Positions 22,438 through 34,759 of a stretch of 64,000 nt of DNA are shown one piece after another. The translations under genes were made by a program, and so were the position numbers. The notes below the pieces were generated by a model that made no database searches, had not been told where the DNA came from, and saw nothing but the letters and a program-made list of their open reading frames with translations. Location: positions 9,028,501 to 9,092,500 of the forward strand of contig NC_134995.1 in the NCBI RefSeq assembly GCF_050947335.1, in the 5' to 3' direction. The DNA is from Megachile rotundata (taxonomy: Eukaryota; Arthropoda; Insecta; Hymenoptera; Megachilidae). Position 1 is the first letter of the stretch, and each line of letters starts with the position of its first letter.

Positions 22438-23540
22438 ATAGTAGTTTAGTATTTTAGTATTTTAATATTTTAGTATTTTAGTATTTTAGTATTTTAGTAT
22501 TTTAGTATTTTAGTATTTTAGTATTTTAGTATTTTAGTATTTTAGTATTTTAGTATTTTAGTATTTTAGTATTTTAGTATTTTAGTATTTTAGTATTTTA
22601 GTATTTTAGTATTTTAGTATTTTAGTATTTTAGTATTTTAGTATTTTAGTATTTTAGTATTTTAGTATTTTAGTATTTTAGTATTTTAGTATTTTAGTAT
22701 TTTAGTATTTTAGTATTTTAGTATTTTAGTATTTTAGTATTTTAGTATTTTAGTATTTTAGTATTTTAGTATTTTAGTATTTTAGTATTTTAGTATTTTA
22801 GTACTTTAGTCTTTTAGTATTTTAGTATTTTAGTATTTTAGTATTTTAGTATTTTCGTATTTCGGTATTTTAGTATTTCGGTATTTTAGTATTTTAGTAT
22901 TTTAGTATTTTAGTATTTCAGTGTTTTAGTATTTCAGTGTTTCAGTATTTCAGTATTTCAGTATTTCAGTATTTCAGTATTTCAGTATTTCAGTATTTCG
23001 GTATTTCAGTATTTCGGTATTTCAGTATTTCGGTATTTCAGTATTTCGGTATTTCAGTATTTCGGTATTTTAGTATTTCAGTATTTTAGTATTTCAATAT
23101 TTTAGTATTTCAGTATTTTAGTATTTCAGTATTTTAGTATTTCAGTACTTTAGTATTTCAGTATTTTAGTATTTCAGTATTTCAGTTACTTTAGTACTTT
23201 AGTATTTTAGTATTTTAGTATTTTAGTATTTTAGCATTTTACTATTTTACTATTTTACTATTTTACTACTTCACTACTTCACTACTTCACTACTTCACTA
23301 CTTCACTACTTCACTACTTCACTACTTCACTACTTCACTATTTCACTACTTCACTACTTCACTATTTCACTACTTCACCATTTCACTATATCACTATTTC
23401 ACCATTTCACCATTTCACCATTTCGCCATTTCACTATTTCACTATTTCACCATTTCGCCATTTCACTATTTCACTATTTCTCTATTCTTCTATTTTACTA
23501 TTTTACCACTTTACTATTTTACTATTTCACTTTTCTGCTA
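22438..23540. repeat. 8-bp satellite with graded unit change, TTTTAGTA to CTTCACTA
   Basis: About 40 consecutive perfect TTTTAGTA units lie at roughly 22475-22803. Units then shift to TTTCAGTA and TTTCGGTA (about 22860-23190, with stretches of strict two-unit alternation), to TTTTACTA (about 23230-23262), CTTCACTA (about 23265-23380), and mixed TTTCACTA/TTTCACCA to the end. The 8-bp step holds nearly throughout. There is no coding capacity because TAG occurs in the unit. Confidence 0.98.
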
Positions 23541-24067
23541 CGTCACTATTTTATCACCCTTCAACCCCAAATCCTAAAATTAACCCTCTTACGTCAAATG
23601 TAATCTGTTTTCACAAGTTCGTTCATTTATAATACATGATAGCCCACAAATTAAACGCCTAATCTGTAAATTATAGATCTCATAAGTAAAACATCCTATT
23701 TATACTTCGGTGACGTCGGTATGTCATAAATGCGTAAATATCTGCAGTCTAGTTATAATTATGTCTGACTGCATTCGTCAATTTTCACTCCGACAGGTGA
23801 TATGTCAACCCTTATCAGGATGAGCTATTCATGTAGCTTAAGTATTATATAAAATTACATATAACTCATTTATTATAACGATAAGCCATTAGTCAAGTAT
23901 TTTATATATCATTAATACAAGTGCATGCTGTTAAACATATTAATAAATTCAATTCAGAGAAATAATTATCAACTATATCTGTAACGAACTACAGTCAACA
24001 TCAGCTTAAAATTAAACGTAATGTCCCTAATTTAATCTTCTCTTCCACATAAATAAATAAGTATAAT
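23541..24067. other. AT-rich unique spacer
   Basis: Complex AT-rich sequence. No repeat, frame or RNA structure noticed. Confidence 0.5.
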
Positions 24068-24425
24068 AAAGTATATTAATGAACATAAAAATAAATCACA
24101 GTTATCATGCTCCATCGGTAAAAATTACAATTAAAAGATCAAAAATAAATATAAAACTCCCAGTTCCACCCTCTCTTCCTCATAAACACATATGGAAAAT
24201 ATGTGAAATATGTAAATGACAATAAAAATAAATTATAATTATCATCAACCCCACCAGTAAAAACCACAATCAGCTCAAAAATTAATATCAAACTCCTCAA
24301 CCCTCTCTCCTCCATTCGCATGCATCGTAAAGCTTCTTAATGAGTATAAAAACAATTATCATCAACCCCGCCACTAAAAACCGCAATCAACATCCGAAGA
24401 ATAGATCCAGAACCCCAAACGTAGC
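24068..24425. repeat. Degenerate tandem repeat of about 120-137 bp
   Basis: TTATCATGCTCCATC at 24102, TTATCATCAACCCCACC at 24239 and TTATCATCAACCCCGCC at 24356 each follow an ATAAAAATAA-like segment and precede AAAAATTACAAT or AAAACCRCAATCA. Three diverged copies are visible. Confidence 0.75.
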
Positions 24426-24559
24426 CAACGTTCCCAAAAACCCATTTCCCAAGCCGTCTTCGGTGCGACCGCATTTGGCCCCATCCTAATATCGCGAACA
24501 CTCGTGCAAATCTGCAGGGGGTGCGAAGGAACGTGGCACACTTGATTTCTGGTTAATAA

Positions 24560-25140
24560 AACGTTACGGGGGGACATAAAGCGATACGATGATATATCGC
24601 GAGGTGTACAGGGGGTGAGTGGCTGGCGAGGCTACGTGTTGCGGCCGAGGGGGTAGCGAAAGGGGTGGCGAAGAAGCATCCCCCTCTTACACGCACACGT
24701 CCGTACATTGTTACAGGTATTCTCGCGAGCGCAGTCGGTGAAAACGTGTTGGCCTTACATCGTACACGCCGCGCCTCTCCTACGATAAGGCCTGTCGTGT
24801 ACGTGTGTTTACGTCTGTGCGCGCGAACGGGTGAGAAGCGTAATGGGTTGAAGAGAGCCGAAAGGGCGCAGTCGCGAAGCCGGAGCCATCCTCGACCCCC
24901 GGCAGCGGTGGCAGCGCCGGCGTCGGCATCCTAAACCGGCTCGAGAAGTCTGAGTTTGTCTCGCGCGAGGGTGCGGGCCGCACACGGTTCGCCGAATCTC
25001 CGTTACGTCGCTCGGAGAACGCGGGCTAAAGTGTTCCGTTCGAAAGTTTATCAGTGACCGCTCCGGATCTGTAGATCCCGATCGAACTTCCTTATCGTTC
25101 AAACCATTTCGATCATCCAACGGATTTCTAGCGCACTGAG
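24560..25140 (+). promoter_or_regulatory. CpG-dense island with initiator-like TCAGTG
   Basis: This is the most CpG- and GC-rich stretch of the window, ending abruptly near 25130. TTTATCAGTGACC at 25047-25059 fits the arthropod initiator (TCAGT, A at 25053). No TATA box precedes it. A good splice donor, CACGTAAGTG, lies downstream with GT at 25276. This could be the promoter and non-coding first exon of a plus-strand gene. Overlapping frames of 89 (plus) and 103 (minus) codons are unrecognised. Confidence 0.35.
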
Positions 25141-25399
25141 ATGATCTAACAGGATTTGTTACTGAGTTCTAGCCTATTTTGAATTGTAGACAACGGTGTA
25201 AGGGTGTGTGTTTCGGTATGGCCAATCAAGATTGAGGCACCGTTCAGGAACTTTCAACTGACTGACGCCGAACACGTAAGTGCTGATTCGAATCGTGCCT
25301 TGCTTTGTCATGTTGCCGAGAAATATGCGGGTCCCCTATCAACTGGCCCGATTTCAGCGACGGATAACGCATCGGTAGACGATGTCATTATTTAGCTGT
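25141..25399 (+). other. Segment with candidate 5' splice sites
   Basis: GTAAGG at about 25199 and GTAAGTG at 25276 are plausible donors for an exon starting in the CpG-dense segment. The sequence is otherwise complex and unrecognised. Tandem repeats begin immediately after it. Confidence 0.25.
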
Positions 25400-28134
25400 C
25401 ATAGCTAGCTTTCTGATGATACCGTGACGGAGTTAATTTGTGCTGGATCTGGATCGGAGGTTTCAACGTATCTAGGTAGCTAGGTCTGGGAGGTCATTTA
25501 TTTCCTTTTTGCGATCAGCAAAATTAAGCTTCTAGTTATGGTTAGGAGGCGACCTTCGTATTATAATTAAGTTCTGAGCACTTTAGAGGATTAGGTGTCA
25601 GTAGTGACACAGATTTTTCAATGAAGTTTTAGCTTCTTCAGTTATAGACCCAGTGATTACTTAAAGATTTAGATGACCTTTTTATTATAGTTTAATTCTG
25701 ATTATTTAGGTGCCATAGGTAGATGATACTGTGACGGAGTTAATTTGTGCTGGATCTGGATCGGAGATTTGAGATATCTAGGTCTGGATATTTTTGGGGG
25801 GTCATTTATTTCGTTTTGTGATGAGCAAAATTAAGCTTCTAGTTATGGTTAGGAGGCGACCTTTGTATTATAGTTTAGCTCTGAGCACTTTAGAGGATTA
25901 GGTGTCACAGTTGTGACGCAGATTATGCATTGAACTTTCAGCTTCTTCAGTTATAGACCCAGTGATTGCTTAAAGATTTAGGTGACCTTTCTATTATAAT
26001 TTAGCTCTGATTATTTAGCTGTAGCTGATGATACTGTGACGAATCTGGATCGGAGATTTGAGATATCTAAGTAGCGAGATCTGGATTTCTTATGTTTTGT
26101 AATGAGCAAAATTAAGCTTCCACTTTAGTTAAGGTTAGGAGGATTTAGCTGACCTTTGTATTAATTTTGTTCTAAGGACTTTAGAGGATTAGGTGTCACA
26201 GTTGTGATGCAGATTATGCATTGAACTTTTAGCTCCTATTTCAGTTACACCTAGTGATTGCTTAGAAATTTAGGTGACCTTTGTTTCATAATTTAGTTCT
26301 GATCACTTTAGAGGATTAGTTAGGTGTCACAGTTGTGAAGCAGATTTTGCATTGAACTTTTAGGTCCTGTTTCATTTATAGAGCTAGTGATTGCTTAGAG
26401 ATTTAGGTAGCCTTTGATTATAATTTAGTTCTGATCACTTTAGAGGATTACTTGGGTGTCACAGTTGTGACGCAGATTTTGCAATGAACATTCTTAGGTT
26501 CTTCAGTTATAGACCTGGTAATTGTATGAAGAGTTAGGTGACCTTTGTTTCATAATTTAGTTCAGATCACTTTAGAGGATTATTTAGGTGTGATGTAGAT
26601 TTTGTATTGAACTTTTAGGTCCTATTAAAGATATAGACGTAGTGATTGCTTAGAGATTTAGGTAACCTTTGATTATAATTTAATTCTGATCACTTTAGAG
26701 GATTACTGCGGTGTCACAGTTGTGTCGCAGACTTTGCAATGAACGTTAACTGTTAGGTTCTTCAGTTATGAACCTAGTGATTGCTTAGAGACTTAGGTAA
26801 ACTGTTATATTTTAGTTCTGATCTCTTTAGAGGATTATTTAGATGTCACAGTTTGCTGCTAAGAACGTTAAGTCCTATTTTACTTACAGACTTTATGACT
26901 GGATAATTTAGATAATCGAATAATTACAGACTTTTCGATTTGAATAACCTTTGCAATATAATTGATTTCTTCAGATTAGACTTCATCTGTAACCATGACT
27001 TTCACAGATGATCTCACCTATAACTTTTCAATGGAAGTTAAGTTCTAGGACTTACGTGACTCCATATTATAAAGTGCTAATCTCTTCAAAGTAGAAGTTA
27101 ACTTTGCAAGAAAATTAAACTTCGCAACAAAATTATTATATTCAACCCTTATTTTTAGATGTGTAGGATCTAGGTGACCCGAATATTACAATTTAGAGCT
27201 CCGGTTCCGTCAAACGATTACTTAGATTAGGTACCACATTTATGACACAGACTCTGCAATGAGCAACGTTATTAAGTCTTAGCTACTTTAGTTATGGACT
27301 TAGTGGTCGCTTGTGGAGGATTTGGGTGACCTTTGCAATATTTAATGCGGAGTTCTAATCTCTCTAGGGTGGTTTGGTAAATTAGACAGATTTTGTAATC
27401 GATGCTTCTAGGACTTTCGTAACAGATCACTTGCGTTGAATCTGAACCTAATTGCGTTGTGAACTTAATTTTGAAGGATGAAGTTATAAAATTCTTATCT
27501 ATTTGGGAAGTCTATTATTATCATACATGTTAGCTGTTATATCTTGAGTTCTATTTAAGTTACAGTTGCTTGGAATAATTTGCATTATGAACTTATAATT
27601 TGATATTCAGACTTTGCTTAACGGAAGGTTAAGTGACCTGCCATATTAATAACGAGGAGTAATTTTGTGACAGCATATGTAAACAGATTCCACAGATCTG
27701 AAGTTCTATTTTAGATTATATTTAATGTATCTTGCAATATTATGATTCCAACCCTCAAAAATTACTAAATTACCAATCACCTAATGCAGAGTTTTATGAT
27801 TCTCAGGTGTAGACACTTATAAAAGATGAGATCTGAACTAATATGATTTTCAAATCCGATCTCTCTAATAAGATTACTTAAATTAGCTGCCATACTCATA
27901 ACTCAGTATAATTTCATAACGAACTTGAATTCTATTTCATATGATTCGGTGATCCTTGCGAAGGATTTGAGATAATACGATAATTTTAGATCTAGAATTT
28001 TTTGGTTGCTAGTAATGTGACTATACAGGTGGTTTCAAATTATACTTCATTGACGAATTATTTCTTATGTGAGATTTTTAATTTTATGGTTAGAGGTTTA
28101 GTTATTTAGATCTGATGCTTTTGGCAAAATTTTT
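25400..28134. repeat. 306-bp tandem repeat collapsing to about 130-bp units, then decaying
   Basis: GATGATACYGTGACG marks units at 25415, 25722 and 26027 (spacing 307 and 305). From about 26179 CTTTAGAGGATTA recurs at 26306, 26438, 26570, 26693 and 26825, so units are 123-133 bp: the segment from GATGATAC to GGTTAGGAGG has dropped out. After about 26900 copies are increasingly diverged and no clean unit is visible by 27800. Confidence 0.93.
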
Positions 28135-29335
28135 GTCACATAATATCGAGTGACTATAATATTGAGTGACTATAATATTGACTGACTACAATATTAAGTG
28201 ACAATAACATTGACTGACTATAATATTAAGTAACTATAATATTGAGTGACAATAACATTGACTCACTATAATATTGAGTGACAATAACATTGACTGACTA
28301 TAACATTGAGTGACAATAATATTGGCTGACTATAATATTAAGTGATAATAACATTGACTGACTATAATATTAAGTAACTATAATATTGAGTGACAATAAC
28401 ATTGACTCACTACAATATTGAGTGACAATAATATTGGCTGACTATAATATTAAGTGACAATAACATTGACTGACTATAATATTAAGTAACTATAATATTG
28501 AGTGACAATAACATTGACTCACTATAATATTGAGTGACAATGACATTGACTGATTATAACATTGAGTGACAATAATATTGGCTGACTATAATATTAAATG
28601 ATAATAACATTGACTGACTATAATATTAAGTAACTATAATATTGAGTGACAATAAATTTGACTGACTCTAATATTAAGTAACTATAATATTGAGTGACAA
28701 TAAATTTGACTGACTCTAATATTGAGTGACAGTAACATTGACTGACTATAATATTGAGTGACAATAATATTGACTGACTATAATATTGAATGATAATAAC
28801 ATTGACTGACTATAATACTAAGTAATTACAATATTGAGTGACAATAAAATTGACTGACTATAATATTAAGTGACAATAACATTGACTGACTATAATATTA
28901 AGTAACTATAATATTGAGTGACAATAACATTGACTCACTATAATAGTAAGTGACAGTAACATTGACTGACTATAATATTAAGTGATAATAACATTGACTG
29001 ACTATAATATTAAGTAACTATAATATTGAGTGACAATAACATTGACTCACTATAATATTGAGTGACAATAATATTGACTGACTATAATATTGAATGATAA
29101 TAACATTGACTGACTATAATACTAAGTAATTATAATATTGAGTGACAATAAAATTGACTGACTATGATATTAAGTAACTATAATATTGAGTGACAATAAA
29201 ATTGACTGACTATAATATTGAGTGGCAATAACATTAACTGATTATACTATTAAGTGACTATAACATTGAGTGACAATAACATTGACTGACTATAACATTA
29301 AGAGACTATAATATCAAGTGACTATAATAATTATT
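28135..29335. repeat. 16-bp minisatellite, ATTGACTGACTATAAT/ATTGAGTGACAATAAC
   Basis: About 74 consecutive 16-bp units with almost no loss of register. The variants ATTGACTGACTATAAT, ATTAAGTGACAATAAC, ATTAAGTAACTATAAT and ATTGACTCACTATAAT recur in blocks of 7 or 9 units (112 or 144 bp), which shows higher-order amplification. Confidence 0.97.
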
Positions 29336-29829
29336 TGAAACCTCAGATCTCCACATCTCCAAACATAAATCATACACCCCATAATTATGAGAAAACGTTC
29401 GCATTATTACATAACATCACTAAACTCATTACGGTTATTCAAAATATCTTCCACAACGTTAAAGTAGAGTGATTATAGCAACTTCAGATCTTGCGTTTTC
29501 TCGGCCCTTCAGATCGTACATTTCAATTGTTTACTTCGTAATCGTCCATGAGGGACTTCAGCAACTTCTGCAATATTACAATTTCCCTTTGGAGAGACTA
29601 CTTCAATTAAGCTTCACATTGCTAACTCAGAGTAATTTTATAACAAATAATCATGCTACATCTTAGACCCTATTTCCCGTATTCCTTGTGGACTACGCAA
29701 TTTGCATTATATTTTTTTTTCAACTCAGTTAATGTGGCTAATGATTCTTTCTGATATTTCATCTGGATTAATATTTTCAAGCTCGTTGTTTGTGTATTAA
29801 AGATGATCTTCTGAAATGAATTTAAACTG
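29336..29829. other. AT-rich unique spacer
   Basis: Complex AT-rich sequence with T-runs. The 29469-29666 frame lacks any recognisable feature. Confidence 0.5.
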
Positions 29830-31065
29830 ACTCGCAATTTTTATTGCTTTCAATATTTTTGAATATTTTTATTTAGCTGCGTAATTATTACTGACAGCAA
29901 TTTTTCAAATTTTATTGCAAATAAATTTAATTTTTTTTCTTGCAGAAATCGTGATTTTCAATATTCTTGAACATTATATGCATATAGTATTATTATTCAA
30001 TATGCATATGTTTTATGTAGGGTTATTTTTAGAAACATTATATTTATTATTGAACACAATTTCACAACTCTGATTACAAATTTTAGATTTAACTTTATTT
30101 TTCCAAAACTCTCCAAAATATTTGTGTCGCATTTACTATATTTATTATTCAAAATTTTCATCTTTTTCGTGTAGAACTGAAGTCTACATTTGTAGTCCAC
30201 ACCAATTTCACATCTATGATTACAAATTATAAATCAAACCGCACTCCCATAAATCGTGATCAAAATTTCAATGACTTCTGCAACATTTTTGACTTTTCAT
30301 CTTCGATTATTTAAATCAACTCCACATTTAAAATTCACAATCCCGCAAACGCGATTGCAAATTTTAAAACCAATCGTGATCGACAAAATAATTGAACAAC
30401 GTCCACAATATTGCCATAAAAAATTCTTGACTTTTGCCGGATTATTTAAATCAACTCCACATTTTAAATTCACAAATACGATTGCAAAACATTAATTGTA
30501 CATAAATCATAATGGACAAAATATTTGAGTGATATGCACAAAGTTGTGGGTAAAAATTCTTGACTTTTTGTTTCGAATTATTTTACTGAATTTCACATTT
30601 AAAAATCTTAGCAAGCTTGCAAATGTGATTGTAAAATTTAGAATCAATTATAGCTACATAAATTTTGATCTCCAAAATATTTCACCAATATCACCAATAT
30701 TATTATTAAAAATTCTTGACTTTATGTTTCTGTTTATTTTGATGAATTTCATATTTAAATATTATAGCAATATCGCAAATATGATTGCAAGATTTAGAAT
30801 CAAGTATAGCTACATAAATTTTGATCTCCAAAATATTTCACCAATATCACCAATATTATTATTAAAAATTCTAGACCTTCCATCTCGAATTATTAGAATG
30901 AACTCAATACCCGAAATTCAGTCTCCCAAACATGCCTGCAAAAACTACCCTTATCCACACAAACTGATCTCCAAAATATTTCTGCAATATCCACATGTAT
31001 TAAAAATTATTTTCATCTCCTATCACATAAACTTCACAGTCCCGCAAATAAAAACCAATAAATGA
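29830..31065. repeat. Diverged tandem repeat, unit about 130-156 bp
   Basis: GATCTCCAAAATATTTCACC at 30667 and 30823 are 156 bp apart, and a diverged copy is at 30966. TTCTTGACTTT and ATGATTGCAAAATTT-like phrases recur through the array, with weaker copies back to about 29830. Because 156 is 52 triplets, a 178-codon frame (30529-31065) stays open with a repeated 52-residue phrase. I treat it as a repeat artefact. Confidence 0.88.
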
Positions 31066-31104
31066 CAAAATATTTGAACAAATAAATAAATCAATACCTT
31101 AATA

Positions 31105-31225
31105 AAAATCTCAATAACTTAATATTTGATCAACATCTTAATATCTCAATATTCGATCAACACCTTAATATCTCAATATTCGAACATCTTAATATCTCAA
31201 TATTCGAGCAATATCTTAATTAACC
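31105..31225. repeat. Short tandem repeat, TCTTAATATCTCAATATTCG
   Basis: Four or five units of about 24-28 bp built on AATATCTCAATATTCGATCA with small length differences, ending at CTTAATTAACCTAACC. Confidence 0.9.
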
Positions 31226-32049
31226 TAACCTACAATCAAGAATTTCGTCCATAATTTAAGCCCCATGTCGCAACATGCAAATTTAAATGTCCGCGGTATC
31301 TTATCTTTTCGGCGTGTATCTAGCTCGTAAAATTCGGTAACGATCGATCGAAAGTGTTATCGCATCGGGTAAATATTGTATCCAGGTTTAAACGTAATTT
31401 CCGCGCACCATCGGGATAAGTAAGCGTCGTATTATTTCGTCGGCGGGCAGTTATCCCTCTCCCGGGGCGAATTTCCGCGGCGCGTTTGAACCGCTACCCT
31501 GCAAGTATCCGATCGGCGAGCAGAAATTAATTTCTCGCGATAGAATCGAGCGGGTTCGACAAGAAAGCACACGGCAGGGACACGGTTCGATCTTCGTGTC
31601 AGAATGTAGGACGTGTAAAAATATTGCTCTGGGCGCGCGGTGTTTGCCGCCATCGGTTTAATTAAAACCGTTCGAGCGACGTCCAACTTTTTCTCGTTAA
31701 TCCCGTTTCTTCTGTTTCAAAGTTCTTCCGCGGTCCGCTTAATTGTCGGACGTTCTTTGACGTGCTTCATGCTACTCGTGTTCGATCAAAGCTCGGTTAA
31801 TCCTTGTGTAACTGTTACCAACGCATCGATAATGCCACTCTTACGTTCTTCTAGCGTGTGTGAAGTTGATGGAGTTGGAAACCAGATTTTATTCGATATT
31901 GTAATTGAATGTAGGTGAACAGTTTTGTTTGAGTAACTCGGTGAGATAACTGGAGGACGGTTCTGGGTTGGTTTAATTGGTAAGGAAATTCAAATGTCAC
32001 TTTTTGAATAGAGAAGAGATACTCGGGCAAGTTTTGTTCTGGGGAGGTT
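31226..32049. other. CpG-rich unique block
   Basis: CpG-dense at 31280-31850. Frames of 84 codons on the minus strand (31432-31686) and 92 on the plus strand (31640-31918) overlap at 31640-31686. No recognisable domains. Confidence 0.45.
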
Positions 32050-32830
32050 AGGGTTAATGGTAAGTTAGCTCAGAAGTATTTGATAGCAAGTTTAACCTCT
32101 TAACTTATAGGTTTCTCAGTAGATACGTCAAAGCTACCTAAGCTAACTGAGAAGTATGTGATAGTGAGTTTAACCTCCTAGCTTTCAAGTTTTTCGGCAG
32201 CTGCATCAATCAAGGATGCTTAAGTTAGCTGAGAAGTATACCATAGCAAGTTTAACCCCTTAGCCTACAAGTTTTTCGGCAGGTGCGTCAAGGCTACCTA
32301 AGTTAGCTCAGAAGTATCTGATAGCAAGTTTAACCTCTTAGCTTATAGGTTTCTCAGTAGATACGTCAAAGTTACCTAAGCTAACTGAGAAGTATGTGAT
32401 AGTGAGTTTAAACCCTTAGCCTAAAAGTTTTTCGGCAGCTGCGTCAGTCAAGGATGCTTAAGTTAGCTGAGAAGTATACGATAGCAAGTTTAACCCCTTA
32501 GCCTACAAGTTTTTCGTCAGGTGCGTCAAGGCTGCCTAAGCTAACTGAGAAGTATGTGACAGTGAGTTTAAACCCTTAGCCTACAAGTTTTGCGACAGGT
32601 GCGTCAAGGCTACCTAAGTTAGCTCAGAAGTATTTGATAGCAAGTTTAACCTGTTAACTTATAGGTTTCTCAGTAGATGCGTCAAAGCTATCTAAGCTAA
32701 CTGAGAAGTATGTAATAGTGAGTTTAACCCCTTACAAGTTTTTCAGCAGGTGCGTCAGTCAAAACTGCTTAAGCTAACTGAGAAGTATGTGATACTGAGT
32801 TTAACCTCTTAGCCAACAGACTTTTTGGCA
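32050..32830. repeat. About 80-bp tandem repeat with TGCGTCA, around 10 copies
   Basis: TAAGCTAACTGAGAAGTATG-type starts recur every 78-82 bp. Each unit continues AGTTTAACCYCTTAGC and ends near GCGTCAAGGCTACC. Variants with AGCTCAGAAG and AACTGAGAAG alternate, giving higher-order spacings near 160-240 bp. Confidence 0.95.
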
Positions 32831-33129
32831 GACAACCCGAAATTTGCAATGAAATTATGAGTCGGTTCGTCACGTATGAAGGTGCGTCATAAGTGCGTCA
32901 CGATACTGGTGTGTAACAGGTTAAGTAGAAAATTGAAAATAGAAGATTACTAAAATTGTCTACATAATTAATATTTCTCAGTGGAAAAATTATAAAATTA
33001 TATAAATTTCAAGATTATTAAACTTATATTCTTCTGGATTAGCTAGTTTCTAAATTTCTTAAATTCTAAATTCACGCTTCTCAAATCATTCTAAACCTCA
33101 AAATTGCAGTATTTACTAGGGACTTTGGT
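32831..33129. other. AT-rich spacer after GCGTCA-rich tail
   Basis: GCGTCA occurs twice more at about 32880-32900, then AT-rich complex sequence follows. No gene seen. Confidence 0.5.
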
Positions 33130-33970
33130 ATATACAAAAATCCATTATTCTCTAGATCCCCCAGTCACTAGACCCCCAAGTCCCTAAATCTCAATATTTC
33201 TAGATCCTCAAATCGCCAGATATCAAATTCCCTAGATTTCAGAATTCTTATGTCTCCAAGTCCCTAAATTCTAGTATTCGTGGCTCCCCAATTCCCTAGA
33301 TCTTAGAATTCTTATATCCTCAACTCCCTAGATCCTAGAAATCCTAGAAACCCAAGTTCCTAGATCTCCAAGTCCCTAGATCCCTTAGTCCTTTGATCTC
33401 AATATTCCTAGGTCCCTAAGTCCCTAGATCTCAATATTCCTGGGTCCCTAAGTCCCTAGATCTCAATATTCCTGGGTCCCTAAGTCCCTAGATCTCAATA
33501 TTCCTGGGTCCCTAAATCCCTAAATCTCAATATTCCTGGGTTCCTAAGTCCCTAGATCTCAATATTCCTAGATCTCTAAATCCCTATATCCCACTGTCTC
33601 CAGATCATAAAATCCCTAGATTTCCAAGTCCATAGATTATAGAATTCCTAGATCCTCAAGTCCCTAGATCTCCAAGTCCCTAGACGCCAGAATTCCTAGA
33701 TCCCCAAATCCAAATCTAAAACCCAGATCTCCTAGAACCCCTAGTTCCTATATCCTAGAATTCTTAGAAACCCAAATTCCTAGACCCTCAAGTTCCTAGA
33801 ATCCAAATTCCCTAGAACCCAAAATCCCTTAAACTCCCGATTCGTGAATATCTAAATCCTCAAGTTCTCAGACCTCAAATTCCTTAGACCCCAAAACTCT
33901 AAAATCCCTAGTTTCTAGCTTCTTAAATTCTCAGATCTCTAAGTCTCTAGATCTCAAGCCCCTTCCAGAA
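33130..33970. repeat. TCCCTAGATC minisatellite with perfect 32-bp core
   Basis: Six units in exact 32-bp register at 33389-33580 begin TCCCTAGATCTCAATATTCC (first diverged). Outside this core, units such as AAGTCCCTAGATCTCC continue irregularly to 33970. The core is homologous to the 32-bp array at 43993. Confidence 0.96.
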
Positions 33971-34759
33971 GTTTTTCATTCCAACGTACATCCGCATCAA
34001 GGAAATAAAATAACACATGGAAGTATATTTTTTTTCGATAAGAAACTCACAATTCGTTAAAGCAAACCTAATCGAAGTTCTCGATCTCGTACGCATCGAG
34101 CGCAGTTAACCCTTTTAAAATTCGCCGTCAAGAGGCAAGAACGAATCAATTTTTGCGGCTGGAAAGAAGCGTAGGTCGGCCCCTGTGTTCCGGGCAAATA
34201 CGTCCCGGCGATTTTCGAGAACGGAAGTTACGATACGAGCGTTCGATACGTATTCCATGTATTAGAAGGCCGGCGCGGGTATGCCGGTCACGTACAGCCG
34301 CGAGTATAATGCAAGATCGTCGCTGGATAATTTCATTTCGCCGAACAAATTTTCTCTCGGATATTACGGTTTCGTCCTGCCCGTTTCCACCCCGACCTAG
34401 CACCCTTTTACAGTTCCCGTGGAAGTGGAGGGCAAAAAAAAAGAGCGAGCCAGGAACAGGAAGGAGCGAGGAGATAGAGAGGACAGAACGAGCGAAACGA
34501 ACACTCGAGCCAGCCGTGGCGAATGGAATCCCGTGATTCGACGTAATGATATTACGAGCCGTAAATCTGGAAACGTAACTCGCGATACGCGGTGACCAGG
34601 TATGCGTATGCTTTCATCTCGTCGATTCGAATATTTCGAGACTGCACCGAACGCACGGATTTCGATGAAACCCACGGAGTTTATAGAACGATCACAGAGG
34701 AGAATAACGGCATCCATCATGATGGCTCGATCGCCTTTTCAGATTCGAAATAAACTTAA
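33971..34759. other. CpG-rich unique block
   Basis: CpG-dense at 34060-34730. Frames of 127 codons (34153-34536, plus), 85 (34146-34403, minus) and 107 (34397-34720, minus) overlap heavily and are basic in composition. No domain recognised. Confidence 0.45.

Noticed and set aside
24598..24620. GTACAGGGGGTGAGTG as a terminus-like motif copy
   Set aside because: Extra G residues and no shared downstream sequence; likely chance in GC-rich DNA.
21188..29335. Arrays as CRISPR loci
   Set aside because: Units are directly adjacent with no unique spacers, and the window looks like an animal nuclear genome.
30529..31065. 178-codon frame with an internal 52-residue repeat as a repeat protein
   Set aside because: The repeat is the 156-bp satellite itself, copies outside the frame are equally similar, and no domain is recognisable.
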